Position numbers and translations under genes: made by a program. The notes beneath the pieces were generated by a model. The model searched no databases. It was not told where the DNA came from and saw nothing but the letters and a program-made list of their open reading frames with translations. Positions 1 through 10,952 of a stretch of 64,000 nt of DNA are shown in pieces; within the stretch, counting starts at the first letter, position 1, and each line of letters starts with the position of its first letter. Source of the DNA: Phaseolus vulgaris (Eukaryota; Streptophyta; Magnoliopsida; Fabales; Fabaceae); assembly GCF_000499845.2 (NCBI RefSeq), contig NC_023757.2:3506118-3570117 (forward strand), read 5' to 3'.

Positions 1-1721
1 TAAATTTGAATTCTAATAACGGTATTAAAAATAAAATATTTTATTATATATAAATGGTACAAATCTAACTTTATGATTTGGTTTTATAAGATTTAGTTAG
101 ATTTAGTTAGACTTAAAGTAATTTTTTTAAATTTATTGATTATATTTTTTTAAGATATATAAACAATAAATCAAAATAAATTTGTAATGGTTCAAATAAA
201 TAACGTAAATATTTGTAGGAAAAAAGTAATAAAAATACAAAATAAAATATAATATAATAAATACCACAGCAAGTACTATATGAACAACACTATAAATTAG
301 GAGATAAACTCGATTATGAAATACTTCTATTTTACTTAAACAAACTTATAATCTAATAAAGATAAGTTAATTATTAGATAATTTAAATAATTTCAAACAC
401 TTTGCTTCCTTTCAATGTCTCTTATGTCATCTTTATAAAAGTTTATTTTGGAAGAAATAATTATGTTTTCTTAATTTCTTAAATTTTATCATTTAAAAAC
501 AAACTAGTTCGAACATACATCTAATATAAAATGTGTGTTGAAGTTTTAAGTTTCTGAATGTATTCGTCTAGAATAATAAAAATATCCATCTATATTATTT
601 GTTGTTGTTCCTGGTCGAAGAGGATTTTAGGACTTATTTTTTGTTAATTTAGAGCTACTTTGTTTCTAATTTTAGTTTTTACAAAACTATTTTAATTTAA
701 TATTATCAGAAGAGAAGAAAGTAAAATAAGTAAAGCATTTCTATTTTTAATTTACAACTACCACTATAATAAAATTATTAAACAAAAATGAATTTCAGAA
801 AAATAATAATTAACTATTATATTAATAAAATTAAATAATATTAAAAAAAATATTAATATATAAAATAATTTTTATTATTAATAAATAATATATAAATTGA
901 TATTTAATTATTGATAATTATTAAAAATTTAAATCGAAATACAATTTATCTGGAACATAAAGTTAGCTTTTGATATTGTTGTTAGTTTGGTTAGCATATG
1001 ATAGTGTGACTAAACATATTCAGATGCAATGAATGCATTATTGAATCCAAAATATGAATAAAAAATTAAAAACATTAACAACCAAGTTTTTGGAGCATAG
1101 CATAGGTTACAAACGAAGTGATTAAGAGTTATTAGTTTTTTTATTTACATGTTTTTTTGAACCACATGTTTTTGTCAAACACTGTGATGCAAATAAACCT
1201 ATGTTTTTGTTGGCCACACGTAAAATAGTTTGGTTATGATTTTGACGGATTTGTTTGGATGGAAGATGGATTTGAAATAGTAATTTTTTATTGTTAATGA
1301 AAATTTATAAAGTAGTTTTAAATTAATTTTTAATTATTAATTATCAAAATTTTATCTATTAATTATTTTATATTTTAATTTATTTAGATATCAGTAATAT
1401 TTTAATTTATAAAATAGTTCCTAATTTAATCAAATAACTAATTGTTTTGGTATCTAAAATTATTTTTTATTGAATAATTTTGTTGTGATGTTAATTTTAT
1501 TTTATTATGAAAAACATAATTGTTAATATAATTCATTATTTTTTAGATATACAGTATTTAGTTGCAAATCTATTAATATAAGGATACAAAGTTTAACTTA
1601 AAATAATTTTATCATTTTTCATATTTTTTTAATTTTTAAATTCTTGAAATTGATATTTTATCCGCTTTTCTATCTTCTCCAATTTCTAGTTTCATTGTTG
1701 TCTTTAATCTCATTTTTTAAG

Positions 1722-1755
<34 letters not shown>

Positions 1756-1773
1756 AGAGAGAGAGAGAGAGAT
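1722..1773. repeat. Compound (TA)n-(GA)n microsatellite
   Basis: About 15 TA units run directly into about 8 GA units. It is a likely length-polymorphic locus. Confidence 0.9.
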
Positions 1774-2699
1774 AAAGTAGTATACGATAACAAAATATAG
1801 AAGTAAAATAAATTTTCAATGATAATTATTTAACTTAGGTACAAACGTAGTTTATAAAATAAATTATTTATCTTTCTACTGGTGGTACTGACTAGTTCGA
1901 AAGGCTCTTAGTATTTTAAAAGATGAATGAAGTTAGAATAATATAAAAATAAGATAAGTTAAAATATATCAAAGTCCAATAAATAAATTAAAAATATTAA
2001 AAATACATTTAGTAAGTACAAGTTGTGAAAAAGTAAAAATTCAATAATTAACATCATAAATAGGTGAAATTCAATAATTAACATGATAAATAGGTGATTT
2101 GTTTAACAGGTAAGTAAAGTGTTTTTTATAACATAATTAAAGTGATTTTGACTTTATTATCGGAGAACCTTAGATGTACATCCACCCAAGCGAAAGTGAA
2201 ACCAAATCCAGTAGTCAAAAGTGAACTCAAGTCCATATAACCAAAAGATAGTCCAAGTCAACCGATCCTTATCCGCAAGAGACCGAAAGATTGTGAGGAA
2301 GAAAGGAAAAAAAGGTTACTTACTTCAATACCCTTTAACAACACTACTGATATAAAAGGTTTATTCTAGTTAATTTTGTATCATAAAAATGAATTTGTTA
2401 AAAAATAGTAATTGAGATAACAAGAAGTTAAGTGAGAGTTTCACCCTTAAAATAACTACTTAAATTTATAATATCTATCAAGTAATAAATATGAGATGTA
2501 ATAATAGATATAATTTTCTCAAATATACATTTTCAATATTTTTCCCGTAAATTCATATTTTGCAGAGTCATATTTTTTCTGCACTCTGTCCATTTTTCAT
2601 TTATCATTTTTTTCTATTTTGAATTTTGATATACATTTTTTTCACATTTTCTTAACACATTAAAATGCTCAAATCCATAATTTCAAAAATTTTCACCTA

Positions 2700-3960
2700 T
2701 ACAATTAATTTTTATAAGCGTTTTTAGCCAACACAGAAATTGTGAAACAGAGGAAAACCTATACTGAAATTAAAACAACATTGGAAACTTCAAAAACATA
2801 ATAAAAACATAATGGAATTGAATGGAAAATAAACCTATATGGAACTAATTAACAATAAGTATGAAATCAAATTTGGAAATATTAAAAGACACAAAAGCTC
2901 AAATTTAGAATATAACTTGTACACAAATTAAAATCAAACAACCAAAATTAACAACAAAAGTATTACATAGAATTGATGACAATTTGGATGAATATGACAT
3001 TGACAATACTTGAATGGATTCAAAACTTAAAATGACTAAACTACAAACAATTTGCACCGATTGAAATATCAAGAAGACTCAATTAAAATAAAATAAAAAC
3101 AACATACTGAATGGAATCCTAAAACAATTTGAAAACCGAATTGCTCAAGAACAAGTGAACAAAATTACCGAACATAACTTTTCAAACAACATTATGAACT
3201 AAAATCAAAATTAAAAACAAGACACTTAATAAAATGATGAACAACATAGAATTGAAGAACATACAAAAATAAAATGAAGAGAAGACATTTATCTCTTGAA
3301 AAACCAAAGCTCTAGAGACCAAATGTAGTGTTGCCTTCATGACCGAATTGGTTTCTTGGATTTTTGATGAACTTGTGTGGAAGCTTGATGGAAGTGACGG
3401 ACAAAGATGGCTCCAATGGAACTATGGTTTCCTTGAAAGTGCTTTAGAAGTATGGAGAGTGATTGGTTGAGTCATATCACTTGGAAAAGGTGAAGAAGAA
3501 GATCAAGGTGTCTATCCTAGAGAGTCTAGACAAGAGAGTGAGAAAGCATGCAAACTTGACAAAAATTCACTCATATATTTGATCTTGGAATTTCATGAGC
3601 CAAACACCTCTTTATATAGGGTAGAGGTCCGACCAATGTACAAAGCAAATGGTGGGAAAATTCAAATGCTAGAGGTTTGAAATTGGCACCTATTTTGGAG
3701 TCACAAGGCAAGCATGACCAATGTGTGCTTCATGTGACTCTTTTTAGGTTTAGGACCCACCTAGGTTAAATTAGGAGTCTTATAGAAACCCTAATTTAAC
3801 CTAGGTTGGTTTTTAGGTACCTAATTCAACCCTAATTACAATTAAGAAAATTACAAGTAAAATTCATATTCTACTTTTGGCAAGAAAATAAATTCTACTC
3901 TACAATTCTACACTAGGTTATGGCATTTTTAAACATGTAGAGGAGGGTGTATCTGTCATC
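2700..3960 (-). mobile_element. LTR-like repeat remnant with an internal TATA box
   Basis: The block has no long reading frame but is less AT-rich than its flanks from about 3300. On the minus strand it has a good TATA box (CCTATATAAAG at about 3611-3621) followed by non-coding sequence, as in the promoter of a plant LTR. I found no matching second LTR, primer-binding site or target duplication in the window. The class is therefore inference from sequence style only. Confidence 0.3.
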
Positions 3961-4139
3961 AGTAGCAGAGTCTCACTCTTCTTGTATCTTCATTGCCATG
4001 TACCTAGTGATTAGACCTAAACTTGGTCTGAATCTTCAATATTATGGATTTAATACATTTTGGAGGTAGTGAAGATGAAGAAACAAAAGCATGTGATTTA
4101 AGGACAAGTGCTCTCTGTAATAGGATGATAATGTAGAAA

Positions 4140-4270
4140 AACCTATAAACATTTTGTGTGGTTCACCATTTCCTTCTAATAGATATTTGTCTATTTTGTC
4201 ATCTTCTACTGTTTGAGTGTTTATTTGAAAGCAACGTATAAAGATTTTGAGTGGTTCACCATTTCCTTCG
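4140..4270. repeat. Two-copy direct repeat, period about 93 bp
   Basis: The same 18-base segment (GTGGTTCACCATTTCCTT) occurs at 4158-4175 and 4251-4268. On the minus strand the short open frame over both copies encodes EGNGEP twice. No protein family is recognised, and it is probably a decayed repeat. Confidence 0.6.
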
Positions 4271-4756
4271 GGATCAAACAAGCACGTTTGCATAGAAGAA
4301 AATTTTACCTGGATATTACAAGCATTTAAATGTCACAACTTCTTAATTTAAATGCATGCTTTTTTTTTTGCTTCGTGATTTTTCACAAATAAAACGTGGT
4401 TGGTGCTTCTTATCATTATATGCCTGTCACTATTGGCAGGGAGAATCTTCTAATCAATATATAGATGAATGAAAATAAATAAATGAATAAACTATTTTTA
4501 ATATCACAATTTGTATTTGTAAATAAGATATGATAAATAAAGACAAATTTGAAATTTATTTAAAATAAAAAACAATTCAATCACTATAAATATAACAAAA
4601 TTTAATATTTTTTTTTAGTTTTCACAAATTTACTTTTGAAAAATAATAATAATAATTATTTAATAATTGTACGTTTCATATATTCAGATATAATTTAACA
4701 TGTCTCGCTACATTATCATTATATTTAGCAGGGATGATTTGCAACGTTTTAATAAA

Positions 4757-4759
<3 letters not shown>

Positions 4760-4802
<43 letters not shown>
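4760..4802. repeat. (AT)n microsatellite
   Basis: Uninterrupted run of about 21 AT units. Confidence 0.95.
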
Positions 4803-4804
<2 letters not shown>

Positions 4805-5264
4805 CCCTCAGGCACTTGTAACTGTATTTTTCTAAAATAGTTTAATTTAAAAATATAAAAAAAAACATATTATGAAGAAAAAAATTAATTAAATGATTAT
4901 TTTTAAATTGAGGATTATGCAGTTATTATCATGTAGAAATTTTATTATCTTATTATATAATAAAATTATTTAATTTAATAAAAGATAAATTAATCTTATT
5001 AAAAGCTAAGATAAACAAAATATTTTAATTTTTAAAAAAAATTATACCAAAGCATGATGCAATATTGGCATAAGAATTCTTAAATATGAATATAAAAGAA
5101 AACATAAGAAATAATTCCTTTCAGTTCGTAGATTTTTAATAATGTAAACAAAACAAAAAAATAAACAAAATTGTGGAAGAAAAGTAGTGAAAAAAAATAG
5201 AAAGAAATAATTTTCAATGCATATAAAGTCAAAGTTTCCACATCCATGTACAATGTTTAGAAGT

Positions 5265-5272
5265 TTATAAAT
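5265..5272 (+). promoter_or_regulatory. Candidate TATA box of the RING-H2 gene
   Basis: TTTATAAATA lies about 95 bases upstream of the ATG at 5362. That is a usual distance for a plant gene with a 60-70 base leader. Position and sequence are the only evidence. Confidence 0.45.
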
Positions 5273-5361
5273 ATACAAAAAGTTTAACCCTTATCTCAGC
5301 AAAACTGGAGTCACCACCAAAGCAGATAGATTCCTACTTTTTCTCTACCAAAATCTTCAGC

Positions 5362-5766
5362 ATGTTGATGAAATACTTGTCTGAATTCTACTCTCATATC
5401 AAATGGGTGTTGGATTTCCTTCTCTTTTTCCCTTTCTATACTCTCCATGATTCTCAAATGCCAATGATTGCAGAAGACCAAAGCATATGCTACTATGAAC
5501 ACACCCCTGACACAGAGGAAGATGATGACTGTGCTGTTTGTCTCAGCAAAATTGGAGATGGTGAAGAGATTAGAGTGCTTAGGTGTGAACATTTCTTTCA
5601 CAGAAACTGCTTGGATCAATGGGTTGCTCTCAAAAACGGATCTTGCCCTCTCTGCAGAGACCCAGTTAGGCCAAGAAGAGCCATGAATGAGGTTGGAGCT
5701 GAAGTTTTGTGGTTTCAATTTTGCACTGTTCACACTAATGAACCTGATAGATGGTGGCTGCGTTGA
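5362..5766 (+). CDS. Small RING-H2 finger protein, probable E3 ubiquitin ligase
   Basis: An intronless 134-residue frame. The RING-H2 domain spans residues 57-98 with all eight metal ligands: C57, C60, C75, H77, H80, C83, C95, C98 (spacing C-x2-C-x14-C-x-H-x2-H-x2-C-x11-C-x2-C). Trp87 sits where RING domains contact the E2 enzyme. Residues about 15-28 form a hydrophobic stretch (WVLDFLLFFPFY) that may anchor it in a membrane. An acidic patch (TEEDDD) precedes the finger. Small intronless proteins of this plan are the RHA/ATL-like RING-H2 ligases of plants, which pass ubiquitin from an E2 to a substrate. The substrate cannot be told from sequence. The first ATG at 5362 was chosen because it keeps the hydrophobic segment; a second in-frame ATG lies at 5368. 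The stop is TGA. The antisense frame here is a shadow. Confidence 0.88.
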   Translation: MLMKYLSEFYSHIKWVLDFLLFFPFYTLHDSQMPMIAEDQSICYYEHTPDTEEDDDCAVCLSKIGDGEEIRVLRCEHFFHRNCLDQWVALKNGSCPLCRDPVRPRRAMNEVGAEVLWFQFCTVHTNEPDRWWLR

Positions 5767-6676
5767 GTGAAGAAGGTTAATTCTGGTTTAATTAAAAACC
5801 TCTATGCTTCATAGTAAAATACCATTACATTTGTTTAAGCCAAACACTTGTATCAATCAACTTGTTTATTATATAATATTCCAAATTAGTTTGTATGGTT
5901 GTTGAAAGTTCACCATAATGCAGTTGTTGAAGATTTTAATAAAGAAAACATCCACCAAACAAAATTGACAACTCAATATATATAATGTATTCATTGGTTC
6001 AAAACGATTTTGATCATGTAAATACTTTAGAAATATCCTTGATTTTTTTTTCAATTGATTAAAGAATTATTTCTATATTGAAAAAAACAACAATTGTACA
6101 TATTTGACAATCTAATGTAGTTTTCTTATATCGTTTCCTATCTACTTTAGAACATTTGTGATAACATTCAGGTATCTACTTTAGAATTATCTAATGATTG
6201 TTTTTGCTATGATTAAAACCTTCACATAATATTTACAGGTTATTAGAGTAAAAGAATTCGTATAAGAAAATCATAAAATATAAATTAATTTTATAGACAA
6301 AAAATAATTAGTTGCTATAATCATTAAATTAGATACAATTTTAGAGACTAAAAAAATTTTGGTTTCTAAATTAATTTATTATTATTAAATAATTTTTAAA
6401 TTAGTTACTAAAGTTTTAATTAAGTTTAGTATGTGTTTAGTATAGTAAATGTAGATCTTCTATAGGTCTTATGCCATTTAGTGTTTATGTAATCTTTATA
6501 TTTTTTTATAGCAAAGATAATGTCTTCTTCTTTAACTATAAGTATTTGTATATTCTAATGAATTAGATCGTTAAGCTTTAAACATCAAGACATGATTCTT
6601 CACAATTCTTCTCTGCCTATCTTCATTTTTAATGTTGTAGACACTTTAAAATAATATTTTTGATAGGTTCTTCAAT
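5767..6676. other. Intergenic, 3' flank of the RING-H2 gene
   Basis: AT-rich with no recognisable coding or repeat structure. It presumably includes the 3' UTR of the RING-H2 gene. Confidence 0.6.
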
Positions 6677-7049
6677 GGCTGCTTCTTCCTTCCTGCACCT
6701 CCATACCTTCTTCTCTCACCTCCATAGATTTTCATATTTCCAAAAATACCCCTCTGTAATATTCCGGATTACATAATCCGGAAGTCATTTTTCAAATTTG
6801 TAATTAGCTTCCGGATTATATAATCCGGAAGTCTTTTTTCAGATGCATGATTACTTTCCGGATTACATAATCCGGAAGTCTTTTTTAACTTCTGGATTAT
6901 GTAATCCGGAAGTCTTTTTTCAAATGCATTTCCGGATTACATAATCCGAAAGTTATTCTATGGGGGTGGCACAAGAAGGATAAAAATATATTTTCATGTT
7001 GTGTATGGAGGTGCCAGAAGAAGATATGGAGGTGCAGGAAGAAAGAGTC
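6677..7049. mobile_element. Mutator-like MITE with five internal palindromes (copy 1)
   Basis: A 373-base element with no coding capacity. Its ends are inverted: the left begins GGCTGCTTCTTCC and the reverse complement of the right begins GACTCTTTCTTCC, both running into CTGCACCTCCATA. It is flanked by an exact 9-base target duplication, TTCTTCAAT (6668-6676 and 7050-7058). A 9-base duplication is the hallmark of Mutator-superfamily transposition. The interior holds five near-perfect palindromes of the form TCCGGATTAYATAATCCGGA (first at 6762), separated by 20-30 base spacers. Related copies lie at 26251-26762, 43961-44316 and 44329-44695. Confidence 0.85.
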
Positions 7050-7655
7050 TTCTTCAATCTGCATTTGGTTTCAATCTATCAAATCAAACAATTCAAATAC
7101 ATTCAAAAATATTTAACATTTAACTGCAAATATAACAAAATCAATTAACAAAATCACTTAAGCTCTTTTATTTCCTTATAGAATTGTTTTTATATCGTTG
7201 GTCATTTATGTTCTTTTGAAATGAGTTTAAAGAACACACAATGTACTCATTGGCATTAAAATGATTTTGATCATGTAAATAATTTAGAAATGTGTTTTAA
7301 CACTTCGTTTTCAACTAATTAAAAAGTTATTTTCATATTAAAAAAATAAAAATTGTATTAGATTGTCTAATCTTATAAAGTCTATTATGAACTGTAGTTT
7401 CATACAACATTTGTTAGAATATTAAAATGATTATCAGTGACTCATAAAACATCGAACACTTAAAAATATTTTATTATCATTAAAACTAGAGGGATGTAGA
7501 TCGTCTATATGATCTTAGACTATTTGGAATTCAATAATTTCCATTTCTAATGACAAAATCCTATAAGCATGTGTAAAACAAACTATGAAAGAAATGATGA
7601 TGCATGAGGGATATTAGTTTAAAAAGAGAAACTATTGCAAGATGGAAACGCATAC

Positions 7656-8053
7656 AGACACTGATGCGATATGGACACAGAGATACGTATAATCTCTAAA
7701 ATGTAGGACACGGGAACACGAATCTATATATTATATATTTATGAATTATATAAATTGACAATAAAGATTTATGTGCACAAGTATGTTCCAGATTATTTTT
7801 TGGAGCAGAAATATATTTTTCATGACTGGTTCAAAATAATTTATTTATTATTTTTATAATCATAATTAAAACGTATACAATAAGTTTGAGTTTTTAAAAA
7901 TTAATGTATATTTCCTTTTTAAAATTAGGTTAGAACCGTACTAGAATTGTCAGAAATCCAACAAATACTTTTTGAATTGTAAACTTTACGAATACGTGTC
8001 CTACAAGTGTCATACAAGTGTCGGTGTCCGATACGAGTATCCGACACTGACAC
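7656..8053 (+). repeat. Interspersed repeat with GTGTCGG-type terminal motifs (copy A)
   Basis: About 400 bases. The left end is a GACACTGATGCGATA-like motif. The right end is a cluster of GTGTC/GACAC motifs ending CCGACACTGACAC. A diverged copy in the same orientation lies at 42120-42449; the two share the order of motifs (TGAATTATATAAATT, ATGACTGGTT, AATTTGAGTTTTTAAA, TCCAACAA, GTGTC cluster). It is non-coding. The ends are loosely inverted, so a non-autonomous DNA transposon is possible, but no target duplication was confirmed. Confidence 0.65.
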
Positions 8054-8497
8054 ACCATTTAAGAGGAGTGTCCGAAGTTCATATATATTCAATTTTTTTT
8101 CAATGATAGTTTTATTTTGTATTACTTTCTACTAAATTTTACTTTTTAGTTAAGTATTTTTCATGCAACATTAAATTTTAAAAGTTTCAAAATAGTTTAT
8201 GTTTTTTAAAGTTTATTTTAGCTTTTTTAATTAAAACATTAAATAAGTTAATAAAATTCATTGACATGTTCCGTAATAAATTTTTAAAAATTTCAGTTTG
8301 ATATTCTAAGTTTTTTTCTTAAGTTTGATTTTGATATTTTATGTTTGAAAAAAATTAGTTATAGTTCTTCGGTTAAATAGATTAACAAGAACATAATGTA
8401 ACCTTGATAACAAAAATAAAAAAAAAACATAAAAGACTTAATAGTAATATTAGCATATTTATTAATTTTATTGATGATTACTTCATTATATTAATTA

Positions 8498-8502
<5 letters not shown>

Positions 8503-8538
<36 letters not shown>
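8503..8538. repeat. (AT)n microsatellite
   Basis: Uninterrupted run of about 18 TA units. Confidence 0.95.
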
Positions 8539-8543
<5 letters not shown>

Positions 8544-8563
8544 CTCCAAAAGAATTATATTCT

Positions 8564-8653
8564 ATAGAATAGATAATCAAGATTAATTTGTCTAGTATCT
8601 TTTATGTTATAGAATAGATAATCAAGATTAATTTGTCTAGTATCTTTTATGTT
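8564..8653. repeat. Perfect 45-base tandem duplication
   Basis: A 45-base unit that begins ATAGAATAGATAATCAAG occurs twice head to tail (starting at 8564 and 8609) with no mismatch that I can see, so the duplication is recent. Confidence 0.9.
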
Positions 8654-8699
8654 TGTGTTTCTCTTTTCATGTTATTGTCACGCTTTTTACCATGAAATA

Positions 8700-9290
8700 A
8701 TTATATAAGGATGATGATGTATTTTGAGATTTGCACCCTAGGTCTTCTTCCTCCTTCGGTCGGGCAAGTTGCTGGGTGTTTGTTTGGGATCCTTCTCGTC
8801 TTCGTGTTTCTCCTTCGGCTCTCGATCTCAGTCTGCGAAGGCACTCCAACGCTCAAGTCAGTAAAGCGGGTGATCAGTATTCGGGTAGGTGCACAGTAAT
8901 AAATGACATACCTTTCTCCTTGGGATTTGTGTTATTTATATTATTTTAATAGGCTTACCTTATAGGGCCTTATGAATGAATCTCACTTATGCGTGTATTA
9001 CCTAATCCTTAATGACAGATTAACTTCACTGACCTTGGTTTGAACGTTAATGGATTTATGTATCGGTCGATCAGGCCGTCCGTAGTTGTTTCCCTTGTCT
9101 CGACCGGGTTCCCTTGTCTCGACCAGGTTTCCCTTGTCTCGGCCAGGTTCTCTGGTCTCAGCAGAATTCCCTTATCTCGGTCAGGTAAATCACATTTCGA
9201 TCAGACAGATCCATAAATTTAAATCCGTTAAAGCAGTTTCTCTAAAATATTCCATGCATACTTCCTCTTATATGTGAATTTTGGATGATA
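8700..9290 (-). mobile_element. Gypsy-type LTR remnant
   Basis: The block is GC-richer than its surroundings. On the minus strand it contains TGACTTGAGCGTTGGAGTGC followed by CTTCGCAG. I recognise this as the R-U5 style of a common plant Ty3/gypsy LTR family. A related motif (ACTTGAGCGTCGGAGCACC) lies on + at about 58148. Short tandem repeats at 9089-9185 lie in the same block. No coding part of the element remains, and its borders are approximate. Confidence 0.55.
9089..9185. repeat. Five diverged 19-20 base tandem repeats
   Basis: Units of the form TTCCCTTGTCTCGACCAGG repeat five times head to tail with increasing divergence toward the right (CTGGTCTCAGCAG, CCCTTATCTCGGTCAGG). They lie inside or beside the LTR remnant. 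Confidence 0.75.
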
Positions 9291-10952
9291 TTTTAGGTGG
9301 GTAGGGGTAATGATGGTTGTTAAAAAGGGTTGAGTTGTTGCACTTTCCTGCATCACTCATCTGCCTCCTATCTTTGTACGTTTGCTTGTTTTTTTCTTTT
9401 TCCTTCACACTTGTTTCTCATGTGGTGCTGTTTTTAGGATTGATTCCATAACTTCAAACAAACTCAATTATATTTAGTTTCTCTCTCCAAATAAACAAAG
9501 TTATACCAAATGATCACGTGGAAGTCAAAACACAATCCACGTTGGCACTATATTTGCCATGTAAACAAAAGTTAACACAGTCTGTTTCCATTTTAATTAT
9601 TTTCATATTACAAACATCTCATGATTAAAGTTTGGAACAAGGATAAAATTCAATTTTGTATTATGACAAAAAAAACATATTTAACCATTTTTGGAATCGT
9701 TGTCATTCCCTAATAGTATATGCATGCACACCCCAATGTCATTCCAGATTTGCAATTCCACAAACATTCCGAATTACCATTATAGGAAGCCAAAAAAAAA
9801 ACTTACCTTTTTTTTCCAACGACCAGTGCTTCTAAAACTAATCGTAACCATCATAATGCCACAAAAAAGCACAAAGGTCTACCTCACTTGCTTTCCACAG
9901 TGCCAAAGTATATCACAAAAAACGAGGGAGGTTTGTGTTGGCCTAGGGTTTTTAAAATGTCAGTTAATTTTATCAAGTCACAGTAATGTAAGGGAGCAGG
10001 AAAATATAGCCTAGAAAATGAAGCCACGACATTGCACAAACACTTTTTAAGTGCAAAGCGCTTCTGTAAGTCTAAAATCACTTGTGTTTTATCTCAAACT
10101 AGCATTTTAAAATACAACCAAGGACTTAAAGAACCTCTCAACCCAAAAGTAACATAAGACTTGTTAAATGACATCACCATTAGTTACAATCCTAAGTGAA
10201 ATGATCCATTATTAAATAACAGAACCATTAATTACAATTCTAAGAAAAATGATCCATTTTGATAGCAGTTAAACTTTAGAAATGAGGATAGTTAATAATT
10301 TGTTGTAACGATTGGCAGGTTCATTTTTAATCGAGCAGTGTTTCAATTTATACATAAGAGGACAGATATACCACAGTTTGAGAAAAATCACTCAATCTCG
10401 CAGGAACAAAATTAAATGTACTTCTTGAGTCTTGTTTTCTCCTGAAAAGAAAGGGGTTATTACAATGTGGGGAGAGAAAGAGAGAAATCATTACTGGAAC
10501 CAATGGTTAACTCTAGACTGCAATAGTTTTTCAACAGCAAAAATATAAGCAGTTTTCTAACAGGGAATCGTAACAGTTTTCTAAAGGGAATAGTAACAAG
10601 CAGGAACCAATACAATTGAATTTTGCACCATTATGCTACCAACTGAAGTTTCTTCCTTTTCTTGAATAATCAACAAAATTGGTATACAAACAATATTTGG
10701 TCAATTATAGATGGGCAGAAACCAACTAAAAACAAAACATCACTAATACATACAATAACACATTCAATACAAAATTCAATAGACAAAAACGGGGGAACAC
10801 TGCAGCAGAGGGAAAACACCTTTCAGAATTGCAGACCACCCCAACCTCAATATGGGAAAAATATTGGTTTCCAACCATATCTTTGTTTGATTCTTTGTAG
10901 TACTATCAACCCATCTTTGAGACAGCACACTTGATGATTACACACTAAATTT
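9291..10952. other. Intergenic and probable 3' UTR of the importin gene
   Basis: No coding region is recognised. The stretch nearest 10952 lies directly after the importin stop codon and should hold its 3' UTR, but I cannot fix the polyadenylation site. A CA-dinucleotide-rich, non-coding character prevails around 10660-10800. Confidence 0.5.

Larger units (their letters stand above)
1..5264. other. Intergenic AT-rich DNA upstream of the RING-H2 gene
   Basis: No convincing coding region. Reading frames are short and interrupted and I recognise no protein family. The stretch holds a TA/GA microsatellite, an LTR-like block, a small duplicated segment and an AT microsatellite, listed separately. 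The segment around 2160-2320 is less AT-rich than its surroundings and may be an old repeat fragment, but I could not classify it. Confidence 0.7.

Noticed and set aside
5311..5733. 140-residue open frame antisense to the RING-H2 gene
   Set aside because: It overlaps the RING-H2 coding region on the other strand, has no domain, and is explained as a shadow of that gene.
6762..6950. Palindromes as a bacterial-type operator or terminator array
   Set aside because: They lie between inverted ends and a 9-base target duplication in plant DNA and belong to a MITE.
9089..9185. Possible CRISPR-like array
   Set aside because: The units are contiguous tandem repeats without spacers, in a plant genome and next to an LTR motif.
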